Assembly: GCA_021647465.1 (NCBI GenBank)
Contig: JAKIUQ010000032.1
Coordinates: 1-9,323 of the forward strand
Reading direction: 5' to 3'
Length of the DNA stretch: 9,323 bases
Source of the DNA: Emcibacter sp.
GTDB lineage: Bacteria; Pseudomonadota; Alphaproteobacteria; Sphingomonadales; Emcibacteraceae
The translations under genes were made by a program, and so were the position numbers. Shown piece by piece: positions 1 to 7,713 of this stretch (position 1 is its first letter; each line of letters begins with the position of its first letter). The notes beneath the pieces are model-generated. The model was given only the letters and a program-made list of their open reading frames with translations. It did not search any database and was not told where the DNA came from.

Positions 1-1752
1 GATAACCAAGTTCGAAATAAGGGTGACCTGACAAGCTTCCGGGGCGATATTGATTATGACCTTGAGGATAAATTTGGATTTGTGAAAGCGGTTCGTTTTG
101 GGGCACGCTGGTCTGATAGAAATCGTGTTACACAAAATGCAAATTTCTCTAACTGGGGTGCGTTATCTCAACCTTGGACTGGAGGTGAGATTTACGCAAA
201 TGATCCGAGGGGGAATATATCCAGCTATTCTTCACTTCGTAATCCATTTAAGGAGTTTCAGCGTGGTAATGCGAGTGTTCCTGTCCCGGGCGGGTCTGCT
301 TTTTTCTTTGGGGGTGATAACCTTGTTCAGGAATATTTAAGTGGTGCGACAGCCGAGCAAACAGAAGAGATTTACCTGGCTAATCTGGCGGATTCCACAG
401 CCGCGGGCATATGGAATCCAGCTTGGGGCCGGATTCCGAACGCTTGGCTGCCCATAACAAGTCGTGGCGGTCTTGTGGATGGCACGCCTTTTCGGGATGG
501 TGAAATATCTGATGTTGGAGAACAGACTAAAGCATTCTATGCTCGTGTAGATTTTGGTACCGATGATTTTATCAGTGAAGGGAAGGAACTGGAAGGTAAT
601 ATTGGTATACGTTATGTGGAAACTGTTATTAGTTCGATTGGCACCTTACAGTTTCCAGAATTGCCGCCTGCGCAGGGTAACGAACCGGCAATCACTAAAG
701 ATAATGTTGTGTCAATACTTTGTGGGCGGCCATCAACAGCACCGAATGGCCTGCCCCGGGCTGTTTGCTCACTTTCACCAGAGCGTCAGGCACTTTGGGC
801 CCAAGCGCTTACGGGAGAAACCATTGACGATAGTGCTAACGTCAAATTTAGCCATTGGCTGCCAAGTTTCAACGCCAAACTTCATATGAGTGATGAGGTA
901 TTACTGCGTTTCGGAATATCGAAAGGTATTTCCAGACCAGATTTAAATCTTTTCCGTACGAATGGAACGCTTGGTGATAATACGGGTAATTTACGGCAAG
1001 GCGGTACGTTAGATACAGGAGCGTTGTGGACAGTAAATACGGGTAATCGCTTGCTTAAGCCTGTTGAATCCTGGAATTTCGATATTTCTGCGGAATGGTA
1101 TTTTGACAAAGTTGGCTCATTGACAGCATCCGCCTTTCTCAAAAAGTTGAGCGGATTGATCAACAGCGGTCCAACGTTACGAAATATTACTTCGGACAGC
1201 GGGGTAACAGTTGCTACTGAAGTGATCGGACCAGCAAATACGCAGGATGGGTCACTATATGGGTTTGAATTCACATATCAGCAAACGTATGATTTTTTGC
1301 CGGGTATTCTTAGCGGTCTTGGTGTACAGGCGACATATACTTATGTGAACGCAAATGATTTAAGCAACTCTACATTGGGTGCAGACCGAAGCGCGATTGG
1401 TGATAATCTTGCGTTGGTTGGTGTCTCAAAGCATACGATCAATTTGACAGGGTTTTATGAAAATAAGAAAATATCCGCGCGTTTGGCCTATAATTGGCGA
1501 TCAGACTTTGCTCTGACGCCACGTGATGTTATATTCCCATTCTCACCTATTATTGGCGAGTCAACAGGTCAGTTGGACGGTTCCTTCTTCTATAATATTA
1601 CAGATCAGATTAAGGTTGGTATACAGGCTGTGAATATACTGGATGAAGTCACTAAAACCTCTCAAATTATTGACTTTGACGGAACGAAAATACCCCGTTC
1701 TGCTTTTAGAAATGATCGGCGTTTCTCATTTGTAGCGCGTTTAAACTTCTGA
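1..1752 (+). CDS. TonB-dependent outer-membrane receptor, C-terminal part (5' end outside window)
   Basis: Outer-membrane active transporter that imports a bound ligand using energy passed from TonB/ExbBD. The frame is open from base 1, so the gene starts upstream; the GTG at 82 is internal. The 583 residues seen are beta-barrel only; the signal peptide, TonB box and plug are missing. Evidence is the alternating aromatic strand pattern, the early segment FRGDIDYDLED followed by KAVRFGARWSDR, and the C-terminal block with the INQ/DQIKVG-type strand, VNILDE, then NDRRFSFVARLNF, ending in the terminal Phe typical of Bam-inserted barrel proteins. This resembles the large Caulobacter-type carbohydrate receptors. 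Two cysteines at residues 241 and 256 of the visible part (bases 721 and 766) lie in a probable surface loop and could form a disulfide. It is followed by a strong hairpin and then the halogenase, glucanase and symporter genes, which suggests a sugar or oligosaccharide ligand. Family is secure; ligand is inferred. Confidence 0.93.
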   Translation, partial: DNQVRNKGDLTSFRGDIDYDLEDKFGFVKAVRFGARWSDRNRVTQNANFSNWGALSQPWTGGEIYANDPRGNISSYSSLRNPFKEFQRGNASVPVPGGSAFFFGGDNLVQEYLSGATAEQTEEIYLANLADSTAAGIWNPAWGRIPNAWLPITSRGGLVDGTPFRDGEISDVGEQTKAFYARVDFGTDDFISEGKELEGNIGIRYVETVISSIGTLQFPELPPAQGNEPAITKDNVVSILCGRPSTAPNGLPRAVCSLSPERQALWAQALTGETIDDSANVKFSHWLPSFNAKLHMSDEVLLRFGISKGISRPDLNLFRTNGTLGDNTGNLRQGGTLDTGALWTVNTGNRLLKPVESWNFDISAEWYFDKVGSLTASAFLKKLSGLINSGPTLRNITSDSGVTVATEVIGPANTQDGSLYGFEFTYQQTYDFLPGILSGLGVQATYTYVNANDLSNSTLGADRSAIGDNLALVGVSKHTINLTGFYENKKISARLAYNWRSDFALTPRDVIFPFSPIIGESTGQLDGSFFYNITDQIKVGIQAVNILDEVTKTSQIIDFDGTKIPRSAFRNDRRFSFVARLNF

Positions 1753-1774
1753 CCTTAAAACGAGGGTTTTATGG

Positions 1775-1816
1775 AATATTGGGCCTTTGTTGATGCAAAG
1801 GCCCAATATTTTTGTT
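1775..1816 (+). terminator. Intrinsic-terminator-like hairpin between receptor and halogenase genes
   Basis: A perfect 15-bp inverted repeat: 1775-1789 (AATATTGGGCCTTTG) pairs with 1796-1810 around a 6-base loop (TTGATG), followed by TTTGTT. It begins 23 bases after the receptor stop and ends 28 bases before the halogenase start. It has the form of a Rho-independent terminator, though the T tract is interrupted by a G. Since little room is left for a promoter before the halogenase, it may act as a partial terminator or an mRNA 3'-end stabiliser that keeps receptor mRNA more abundant than the downstream transcript. Confidence 0.8.
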
Positions 1817-1843
1817 TAAATATTATTTGGATGGAACCTAGCC

Positions 1844-3352
1844 ATGGAAAATATCATGCCAATTAAAAATATCGTTATCGTGGGGGGCGGGACAGCAGGG
1901 TGGATGACCGCTGCGGCGTTCTCCCATGCAACCGGAGATAAGGCAAGAATAACCCTGATTGAATCCGAACAAATCGGAACAATTGGTGTGGGTGAGGCAA
2001 CAATTCCCCCTTTTGTTGGATTTAATAATCTATTGGGTATCGATGAAGCCACTTTAATGGCGAATGTGCAAGGGACATTTAAACTCGGAATTCAGTTTGT
2101 GAATTGGGGGCATGAGGGAAACAGCTATTTTCACCCCTTTGGTGATTACGGATATAGCATTGAAGGAAATGATTTTCATAATATCTGGATGAAGTTCCAT
2201 AAAAACGGTGATCGCAGGCCCCTTTATGCCTTTAGCCCCGAAACTGTTGCCGCCATGTACAGAAGGTTCCAGCGGACTCCCGATCAGCAAAGAGAGGATC
2301 TCCCGCCGATAAATTATGCCTATCATTTGAATGCCAGCCAATATGCAAAATTTCTGCGTAAATATTCTGAGGCTCGCGGGGTCAACCGCCTGGAGGGGTT
2401 GGTTGAAGACGTAGCCCTTAAACCCGGGAACGGGTTTGTCGATAGTGTAACCCTAAAAGGCGGGCAAATTATTAAAGGCGATTTCTTTATTGATTGCACA
2501 GGGTTCCGGGGTTTGTTGATAGAGGAAGCCCTGAAAACCGGATACGAAGATTGGACGCATTGGTTGCCGTGTGACAGGGCGGTTGCCGTTTCCTGTACTC
2601 AGGATGGGCCGACGTTACCCTATACGCGGGCGACGGCCTGGTCTGCAGGTTGGCAATGGCGTGTCCCTTTACAGAATCGACTTGGCAACGGCCATGTCTT
2701 TTGTTCCAAATATATGTCTGACGATGAAGCCCGGAATATCCTGATGAGTAATTTGGACGGGGACCCTTTGATGGATCCTAAAATTCTGAGATTTGTTACA
2801 GGTAGGCGTAAAAAATTCTGGAATAAAAATGTTGTGGCGATTGGATTGTCAGCCGGATTTATGGAGCCTTTGGAATCTACATCCATTCATCTCATATATA
2901 CGGCGATCACCAAACTTATTGCGACATTTTCCCTGAAAGGGGTTTCGCCTGTACAGGAGTCAATTTTTAACAGACTTACTCAGAGAGAATATAACAGAAT
3001 CAGGGATTTTCTTATTTTGCACTATCATGTTACGACGCGTGATGACAGTCCGTTCTGGGATTATTGCCGGAATATGAATATACCGGACACACTTCAGGAA
3101 AAGCTTGATTTGTTCAAATGGAACGGGCAGTTTTTTCGCGAAGAGGATGAGCTTTTCACGGCGACAAGCTGGGTTGCTGTCATGATGGGACAAGGCATTG
3201 AACCACAAACCTATAATCCGGTTGTAGATGCTTTGGATGAGGGGAAAATGGCGAGGGAGCTTGATGAAATTGAAAAATCAATACAATATCTTGTTAAAAA
3301 CATGCCGGAACATGATGACTTTGTGAAGCAATATTGTCCTGCGGTACGGTAA
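1844..3352 (+). CDS. Flavin-dependent halogenase, tryptophan halogenase family
   Basis: Cytoplasmic FADH2-dependent enzyme expected to oxidise chloride or bromide and halogenate an aromatic, often indole-type, compound; a separate flavin reductase would be needed and none is in the window. The 502 aa length is normal. Visible motifs: the FAD-binding GGGTAGW at residues 14-20; the catalytic lysine K80 in TFKLGI (PrnA K79 equivalent); the family block W270-x-W-x-V-P275, a conservative variant of WxWxIP; and the E344-S345 pair in EPLEST (PrnA E346/S347). These suggest an active halogenase rather than a monooxygenase relative. Similar enzymes next to TonB receptors include BrvH of Brevundimonas, which acts on free indole and prefers bromide, so free tryptophan need not be the substrate. 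Start: ATG 1844 has GGATGG at 1829-1834 nine bases upstream; ATG 1856 (MPIKN) is a plausible alternative. The GH16 gene follows after 28 bp, suggesting co-transcription. Confidence 0.9.
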   Translation: MENIMPIKNIVIVGGGTAGWMTAAAFSHATGDKARITLIESEQIGTIGVGEATIPPFVGFNNLLGIDEATLMANVQGTFKLGIQFVNWGHEGNSYFHPFGDYGYSIEGNDFHNIWMKFHKNGDRRPLYAFSPETVAAMYRRFQRTPDQQREDLPPINYAYHLNASQYAKFLRKYSEARGVNRLEGLVEDVALKPGNGFVDSVTLKGGQIIKGDFFIDCTGFRGLLIEEALKTGYEDWTHWLPCDRAVAVSCTQDGPTLPYTRATAWSAGWQWRVPLQNRLGNGHVFCSKYMSDDEARNILMSNLDGDPLMDPKILRFVTGRRKKFWNKNVVAIGLSAGFMEPLESTSIHLIYTAITKLIATFSLKGVSPVQESIFNRLTQREYNRIRDFLILHYHVTTRDDSPFWDYCRNMNIPDTLQEKLDLFKWNGQFFREEDELFTATSWVAVMMGQGIEPQTYNPVVDALDEGKMARELDEIEKSIQYLVKNMPEHDDFVKQYCPAVR

Positions 3353-3380
3353 TAAAATGACGTAATGGAACCGGACCCAA

Positions 3381-4343
3381 ATGAAGTGTAACATATTTCT
3401 TGCCATATTATTTTTAGTTACCATAACTTTTGCTGTTTGCAGTGCGGTATCTATAGGGGCTAATAATGGGCAAATATGGCAGCTTGTTTGGTTTGATGAG
3501 TTTAATGGCAAAATTGTTGATACGGATAAGTGGGGTTTTGATATAGATTGTTGGGGAGGGGGGAATCAGGAGCAGCAATGCTATACAAACCGTGAGATGA
3601 ATGTTCGTGTCAAGGACGGTAAGCTGGAAATAATTGCTAGAAGGGAAAAATATACTGGACAGGCTTTGCCGCGACGACTGTGGAAGACCCCCATTGACGC
3701 CAGGAAATATCTAACAAGGTCCTATACATCTGCCCGGTTGTTTACTAAAGGTAAGGGTGATTGGCGTTATGGACGCATTGAGGTGAGGGCTAAGCTCCCA
3801 GCTGGTCAAGGTATCTGGCCTGCTATATGGATGCTTCCCAGTGATGATTATTACGGTATGTGGGCTGCTTCTGGAGAGATAGATATAATGGAGGCGGTTA
3901 ATCTGGGTACGGTATGTTCCACTTGTGAGGGAGGGTATGAGAACCATATTCTGGGGACGCTTCATTATGGTGGAAAATGGCCCGATAATGTCTATACCAG
4001 TAAGAAGACATCTCTTAAGACGCCATGGAATGCCTATCATATTTATGCTATTGAGTGGAGTGCAGGGGAAATAAAGTGGTTCGTAGACGATGAAATATAT
4101 GCAACCCAAAATGATCAGGGCTGGTACTCGTCTGGTATGAAGACACAGGGACATCCGTTTGCACCTTTTGATCAAAGGTTTCATCTGATTTTAAATGTGG
4201 CTGTTGGTGGTGGTCTTGCAGAAGGTCGTAATATAGGTGGTATCAGTGAAAAGGGATTTCCCAAAACGATGTATATTGATTGGGTACGTGTATATAAATG
4301 TAAAGCGGATCCTGATAATGGCCTTGCATGCCGGAGGGGGTAA
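3381..4343 (+). CDS. Secreted glycoside hydrolase family 16 endo-glucanase (laminarinase-like)
   Basis: Predicted retaining endo-beta-glucanase, most likely cutting beta-1,3-glucan such as laminarin. A single GH16 jelly-roll domain fills the 320 aa protein; no carbohydrate-binding module is seen. The active site is GEIDIME at residues 165-171: E166 nucleophile, D168 helper, E171 acid/base. The extra residue before the second Glu is the laminarinase form; lichenases have the shorter ExDxE. Other family marks are WPAIWMLP (146-153), the IKWFVDDEIY segment (231-240), FHLILNVAVGG (268-278) and the closing WVRVYK. A hydrophobic stretch at residues 4-22 is a likely signal peptide, cleaved near A22 or A27; Cys20 lacks a proper lipobox. 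Six cysteines at 57, 67, 179, 182, 307 and 317 fall in three close pairs, fitting disulfides in an exported enzyme. The ribosome site is weak (TGGAACC, 3366-3372). The symporter follows after 6 bp. Family is secure; exact glucan linkage is inferred. Confidence 0.92.
   Translation: MKCNIFLAILFLVTITFAVCSAVSIGANNGQIWQLVWFDEFNGKIVDTDKWGFDIDCWGGGNQEQQCYTNREMNVRVKDGKLEIIARREKYTGQALPRRLWKTPIDARKYLTRSYTSARLFTKGKGDWRYGRIEVRAKLPAGQGIWPAIWMLPSDDYYGMWAASGEIDIMEAVNLGTVCSTCEGGYENHILGTLHYGGKWPDNVYTSKKTSLKTPWNAYHIYAIEWSAGEIKWFVDDEIYATQNDQGWYSSGMKTQGHPFAPFDQRFHLILNVAVGGGLAEGRNIGGISEKGFPKTMYIDWVRVYKCKADPDNGLACRRG
4333..4340 (+). promoter_or_regulatory. Ribosome binding site fixing the GTG start of the symporter gene
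   Basis: GGAGGGGG lies inside the last codons of the glucanase gene, nine bases before GTG 4350. It is the strongest Shine-Dalgarno match on the + strand of this locus. The nearby ATG at 4348 is followed at once by TGA, so GTG is the only sensible start. The placement implies translation of the symporter from the same mRNA as the glucanase. Confidence 0.75.
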
Positions 4344-4349
4344 GACAAT

Positions 4350-5885
4350 GTGACAGCCCTGGATGGAATTATTCTGGCCGCTATAATTGTGTGTATGCTT
4401 GTCGTCGGCGTGACCGGCAAAAGAAGAAATAAAACAACAGAGGATTTCTTCCTTGCCGGTCGAAATTTGCGTTGGTACCAGATAGGATTTTCACTCTTCG
4501 CGACAAATTTTTCGGCATCCGCATTAATCGGTTTGACTGGCGCGGCCTATCTTACGGGAATCGCCATATATAATTATGAATGGGTTGGTATTCTTGCCTT
4601 GGTATTTTTCGCTATTGTTTTGGTAAGTGTGGTCCGGGGCAGCCAAGTTTTTACACTTTCAGAATATCTTGAGCGACGTTACGATACCCGGATTAAAGTC
4701 TTATACTCAGTATTTATCATTTTTTTGCTCGTGTTTATTGAAATGGCAGGTGCCCTTTATGCTGGGGGGCTTCTTTTGAGAGAGGTGATCCCCGGCCTCT
4801 CAATGAATTTTGTTATTGTTCTGGTGATGATTTTGGCTGGAATTTATTCTGTGCTTGGGGGTTTGAATGCAATTTCCAGAACGGATACATTTCAAAGTAT
4901 CATTCTAATTATTGGCGCATTATTTATCGCCTATTACACATTGTCTGCAAGTGGGGGGTGGGACGGTTTTAAGAGTAATGCCTCTAATCGTAGTTTGTCA
5001 CTAATACGTGACCTTGATGATAGGGCAGTGCCATGGGCAGGATTAGTGATCGGCATTCCTATTCTTTGTACATATTTTTGGATGGTAAATCAAAATATGG
5101 TGCAATGGGTTCTAAGCGCAAATTCAGAATCAGATGCCAGGCGTGGCCTGATGTTTGTGGGTTTTTTGAAACTCTCAATCCTGTTTATTATTATTATTCC
5201 CGGAATTGCGGCTGTAAATCTTATTCCCGGGTTAACAGAGGCTGATCATATTTACCCGGCTTTACTGATGGAATATTTGCCTACGGGTGTTCTTGGGGTT
5301 GTGTTGGCGGGTTTTGTAGCCGCATTGATGTCAAATACAGATTCTACGTTACATGCTGCCACTACAATTATTACCATGGACTTTGTTCATCGTTCATCTC
5401 CAGAAATTCCGGCGGGGCAGCTGGTGAAAATAGGACGATTAACAACTATTTTGATTATAGGTATTAGCGCATTGTGGGCGCCGATGATTGGGCATTTTGG
5501 GACTTTGTTTGAATATATACAAAGTGTTTTGTCATATGCTGTTGCGCCGTTTGTTGTTGTGTATTTGGGGGGGATTTTTTGGCCCAGAGCAACATCGGCG
5601 GGTGCTTTGGCGGCACTGATTTCAGGTTTCGTAACAGCAGTGTTAATTGGCATTTTGGGAGATGGCATGGGGCTATTTTATATTCACTACCTTTATGTGC
5701 CTTTACCGGTTGCGATTGTTAGCCTTACCGCTTTTATCATCACGAGCAAACTAACGCCTCAGTGCGCCATTGAAACCAAGTTATTATGGGTGAATACGCG
5801 TTTTGGTCACATCTCAATACTTGATAAAGCCTTTGCGGTGATACTCATATCCTTAACCTTTATCCAAGTCTTCATATTTCGATAA
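4350..5885 (+). CDS. Sodium:solute symporter (SSS family), probable sugar transporter
   Basis: Inner-membrane secondary transporter of the SSS/SGLT family (LeuT fold), 511 aa, with roughly 13-14 hydrophobic helices, a normal size. Family marks: the N-terminal helix followed by TTEDFFLAGRNLRWY (29-43); YNYEWVG (74-80); the TLSEYLERRYDTR segment (102-114); the SSS signature region GGLNAISRTDTFQSIIL (170-186); and helix 8 with SNTDSTLHAATTIITMDF (328-345), which aligns with the sodium-site helix of vSGLT, where S328 is likely a Na2 ligand. The start is a GTG with a strong upstream ribosome site. As the last gene of the receptor-halogenase-glucanase run, it probably carries glucose or short glucan products into the cytoplasm with sodium. 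The family is clear. The sugar specificity comes only from the neighbours, and relatives also carry other small organic solutes. Confidence 0.92.
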   Translation: MTALDGIILAAIIVCMLVVGVTGKRRNKTTEDFFLAGRNLRWYQIGFSLFATNFSASALIGLTGAAYLTGIAIYNYEWVGILALVFFAIVLVSVVRGSQVFTLSEYLERRYDTRIKVLYSVFIIFLLVFIEMAGALYAGGLLLREVIPGLSMNFVIVLVMILAGIYSVLGGLNAISRTDTFQSIILIIGALFIAYYTLSASGGWDGFKSNASNRSLSLIRDLDDRAVPWAGLVIGIPILCTYFWMVNQNMVQWVLSANSESDARRGLMFVGFLKLSILFIIIIPGIAAVNLIPGLTEADHIYPALLMEYLPTGVLGVVLAGFVAALMSNTDSTLHAATTIITMDFVHRSSPEIPAGQLVKIGRLTTILIIGISALWAPMIGHFGTLFEYIQSVLSYAVAPFVVVYLGGIFWPRATSAGALAALISGFVTAVLIGILGDGMGLFYIHYLYVPLPVAIVSLTAFIITSKLTPQCAIETKLLWVNTRFGHISILDKAFAVILISLTFIQVFIFR

Positions 5886-6042
5886 CTTTCAGGCACTGTC
5901 AAAAAAGTGAGGATTTAGATTGTGGCTATTGAGTTATCTGTTTTTAATAAAAAGCGAACCTTTGAGTTGGCTGGGAAAGTGTAATTAGTCAGAAATTTTT
6001 TAAACTCAATCCTTGCTCTATATCAAACAGTAACGGCTATTT
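5886..6042. other. Convergent intergenic region between symporter and recombinase genes
   Basis: AT-rich 157-bp spacer separating two genes that point at each other. I see no convincing stem plus T-tract terminator for either strand, although transcription from both sides should end here. It holds TTGAGTT at 5929-5935 and 5962-5968 and its complement AACTCAA at 6003-6009. These are short and could be chance. Its left edge carries one copy of a direct repeat whose second copy covers the recombinase stop codon. Confidence 0.5.
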
Positions 6043-6057
6043 TCAGGCTGCTGTCAA
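5887..6057. repeat. Imperfect direct repeat framing the recombinase 3' edge
   Basis: TTTCAGGCACTGTCAA at 5887-5902 and TTTCAGGCTGCTGTCAA at 6041-6057 share 8 bases, then differ by A versus TG, then share 7 bases. One copy begins two bases after the symporter stop codon; the other includes the recombinase stop codon and its last four codons. The position is what a recombination footprint or element edge might leave. The length is short enough that chance cannot be excluded. Confidence 0.5.
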
Positions 6058-7713
6058 TAAAACACTGCTTCCGTGGTTGCGTGCCCCCGCAACCAACTTA
6101 GCCTGCTTAATCTCTGAAAGCCTTGTATAATCAAGGGTTTTAGAGGGTTTGGTTTCATGCTCCCGCAATTTTGGACCTGCTGCCAGCAGAATTCCTGCCA
6201 GATCGCCGTGCAGATCAATCACGAGAGCGCTCTTGTCCTCATTGGGGCTCAGGACAATTTTCTCAATCAATTCCCGTATCAGTCCCGCTGATTCGTCGCG
6301 GTGCTCAGGATCATTAAGAGATGTAATAAGGTTTTGCACTTCAACATGGAAACGGTGCGCCATATTTGGATGAACGAAAACTGGTGCCTCTTCGGTGGTA
6401 TCCAGGAGGCGTTCAAGCTCTGTGCAACGCTCAGACAAGGAATTGACCTTATCCTTAACCCGTAGGGGGTCCAATCCAGAGGCAATGGCGTTTAATAGTT
6501 TTTCGATTTCACGCTCATTTTTTGCTAGTTCTTTTTTATATGCTGCACGCGAAGCATTCCGTTCCATGCGGATTCTATTCAAATGGGCTGTATATTCCTC
6601 ACAGAAAATTTTGCACAGCTCAGGGTCCATCAGGCGGCTTTTAAGCGCACCTAATACCTTTTGCTCCAGCTTGGCCTCTGCAATTGCCAAACGGTTGTCA
6701 CATGTGCCTTTATTGCGTGCCGTTGAGCATCCGTAATGGCTTTTGGATATTTTGGCGAAGCCACCCCCGCATTTCCCGCATTTGAGCAGAAATGAGAATA
6801 GCTTTGGTGGCCGTTTCTTGGCCTGAAAAGTCAGCTTGCGATCAAGCTGTGCCTGTTTGGTTTTGACCTTGTCCCAAAGCTCTTGCGGAACGATCCGCAT
6901 TTCTGGCACGTCTGCCGTGATAATATTTTCAGGATCATTCGGACGCGATACCCGTTTGCCCGTATCCGGGTCTTTAACGTAGCGCATCCGGTTCCAGACC
7001 AGTTTTCCGATATAAAGCTCGTTATTGAGAATGCCAGTTCCACGCTTGCGGTTGCCGTTAATGGTGCTTTGTGTCCACCCCTTGCCGCTAGGGCCCGGGA
7101 TTTTCTCCTGATTGAGCTCATAGGCAATCTTTTTGGGAGATTTGCCTTTCACGTAATCTTCCAGGATACGGATTACGATAGCGGCCTGACTTTTGTTGAT
7201 TTTGCGCCCGCCGCGTATGGGTTCACCATTGGCATCCATTTTATGCACCACGTCATAGCCATAGGCTTTGCCGCCTGCATTCTTGCCCTCCAGGGCACGG
7301 CCTTGCAGGCCTCTATGGGTTTTGCGCGCCAGTTCTTTTAAGAAAAGTTGGTTCATAGTGCCTTTCAGGCCGATATGAAGCTCATCCACTTTACCTTCTG
7401 ATAATGTGATCAACTGACAATCAGCATAGGTCACTCGTTTGTAGATATGCGCAATATCTTCCTGATCGCGACTTAGGCGGTCGAGGGCTTCGGTGAGAAC
7501 AATGTCATACTCGCCATTTTGCAAATCATTCAGCAATTGTTGAATGCCGGGGCGGATCATGCTTGCCCCGGAAATAGCGTGGTCGGAGTAAACTTGGGCA
7601 ACGCGCCAGCCTTGCTGTTCCGCCCTTTCCGTGCATATACGCACTTGATCCTCAATGGATTTATCAGTTTGCAAATCTGATGAGTATCTCGCGTATATGG
7701 CCACCTTATTCAT
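6043..7713 (-). CDS. Large serine recombinase (site-specific DNA recombinase)
   Basis: Cuts and rejoins DNA at attachment sites through a phosphoserine link, as phage and element integrases do. The 556 aa protein has, in order: a resolvase/invertase catalytic domain (about 1-145) with YARYS giving catalytic S11, then SGASMIRPG (48-56) and the LDRLSR arginines R79 and R82; a 'recombinase' DNA-binding domain (about 150-290) with YGYDVV and the LNNELYIGKLVWNR segment (229-242); a zinc ribbon with C312, C315, C329 and C338; a charged coiled coil (about 375-440); and a C-terminal tail. The set is complete, with no frameshift or missing catalytic residue. Start ATG 7713 has GGGAG (bases 7721-7725 on the other strand) seven bases upstream. 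It overlaps the preceding 66-aa gene by 8 bp and is probably coupled to it. Its reading direction converges with the symporter. Whether it belongs to a mobile island, a prophage remnant or an inversion system cannot be told here. Confidence 0.95.
   Translation of the reverse strand: MNKVAIYARYSSDLQTDKSIEDQVRICTERAEQQGWRVAQVYSDHAISGASMIRPGIQQLLNDLQNGEYDIVLTEALDRLSRDQEDIAHIYKRVTYADCQLITLSEGKVDELHIGLKGTMNQLFLKELARKTHRGLQGRALEGKNAGGKAYGYDVVHKMDANGEPIRGGRKINKSQAAIVIRILEDYVKGKSPKKIAYELNQEKIPGPSGKGWTQSTINGNRKRGTGILNNELYIGKLVWNRMRYVKDPDTGKRVSRPNDPENIITADVPEMRIVPQELWDKVKTKQAQLDRKLTFQAKKRPPKLFSFLLKCGKCGGGFAKISKSHYGCSTARNKGTCDNRLAIAEAKLEQKVLGALKSRLMDPELCKIFCEEYTAHLNRIRMERNASRAAYKKELAKNEREIEKLLNAIASGLDPLRVKDKVNSLSERCTELERLLDTTEEAPVFVHPNMAHRFHVEVQNLITSLNDPEHRDESAGLIRELIEKIVLSPNEDKSALVIDLHGDLAGILLAAGPKLREHETKPSKTLDYTRLSEIKQAKLVAGARNHGSSVLLTAA

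Noticed and set aside
882..1274. 130-aa open frame on the - strand inside the receptor gene
   Set aside because: It lies entirely opposite a clear TonB-receptor barrel, with no recognisable domain or ribosome site; a shadow frame.
3381..3441. Lipoprotein signal for the GH16 enzyme at Cys20
   Set aside because: The residues before it are F-A-V, not a lipobox, so an ordinary cleaved signal peptide is the better reading.
3711..4184. 157-aa open frame on the - strand inside the GH16 gene
   Set aside because: The GH16 frame has all family motifs across this stretch; the antisense frame has none.
5929..6009. TTGAGTT repeats and inverted copy as a recombinase site or terminator
   Set aside because: Seven-base matches in AT-rich DNA with long uneven spacing are near chance, and there is no stem plus T tract.
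6883..7341. 152-aa + strand open frame opposite the recombinase
   Set aside because: It is antisense to the zinc-ribbon-to-catalytic part of an intact serine recombinase and shows no family features.
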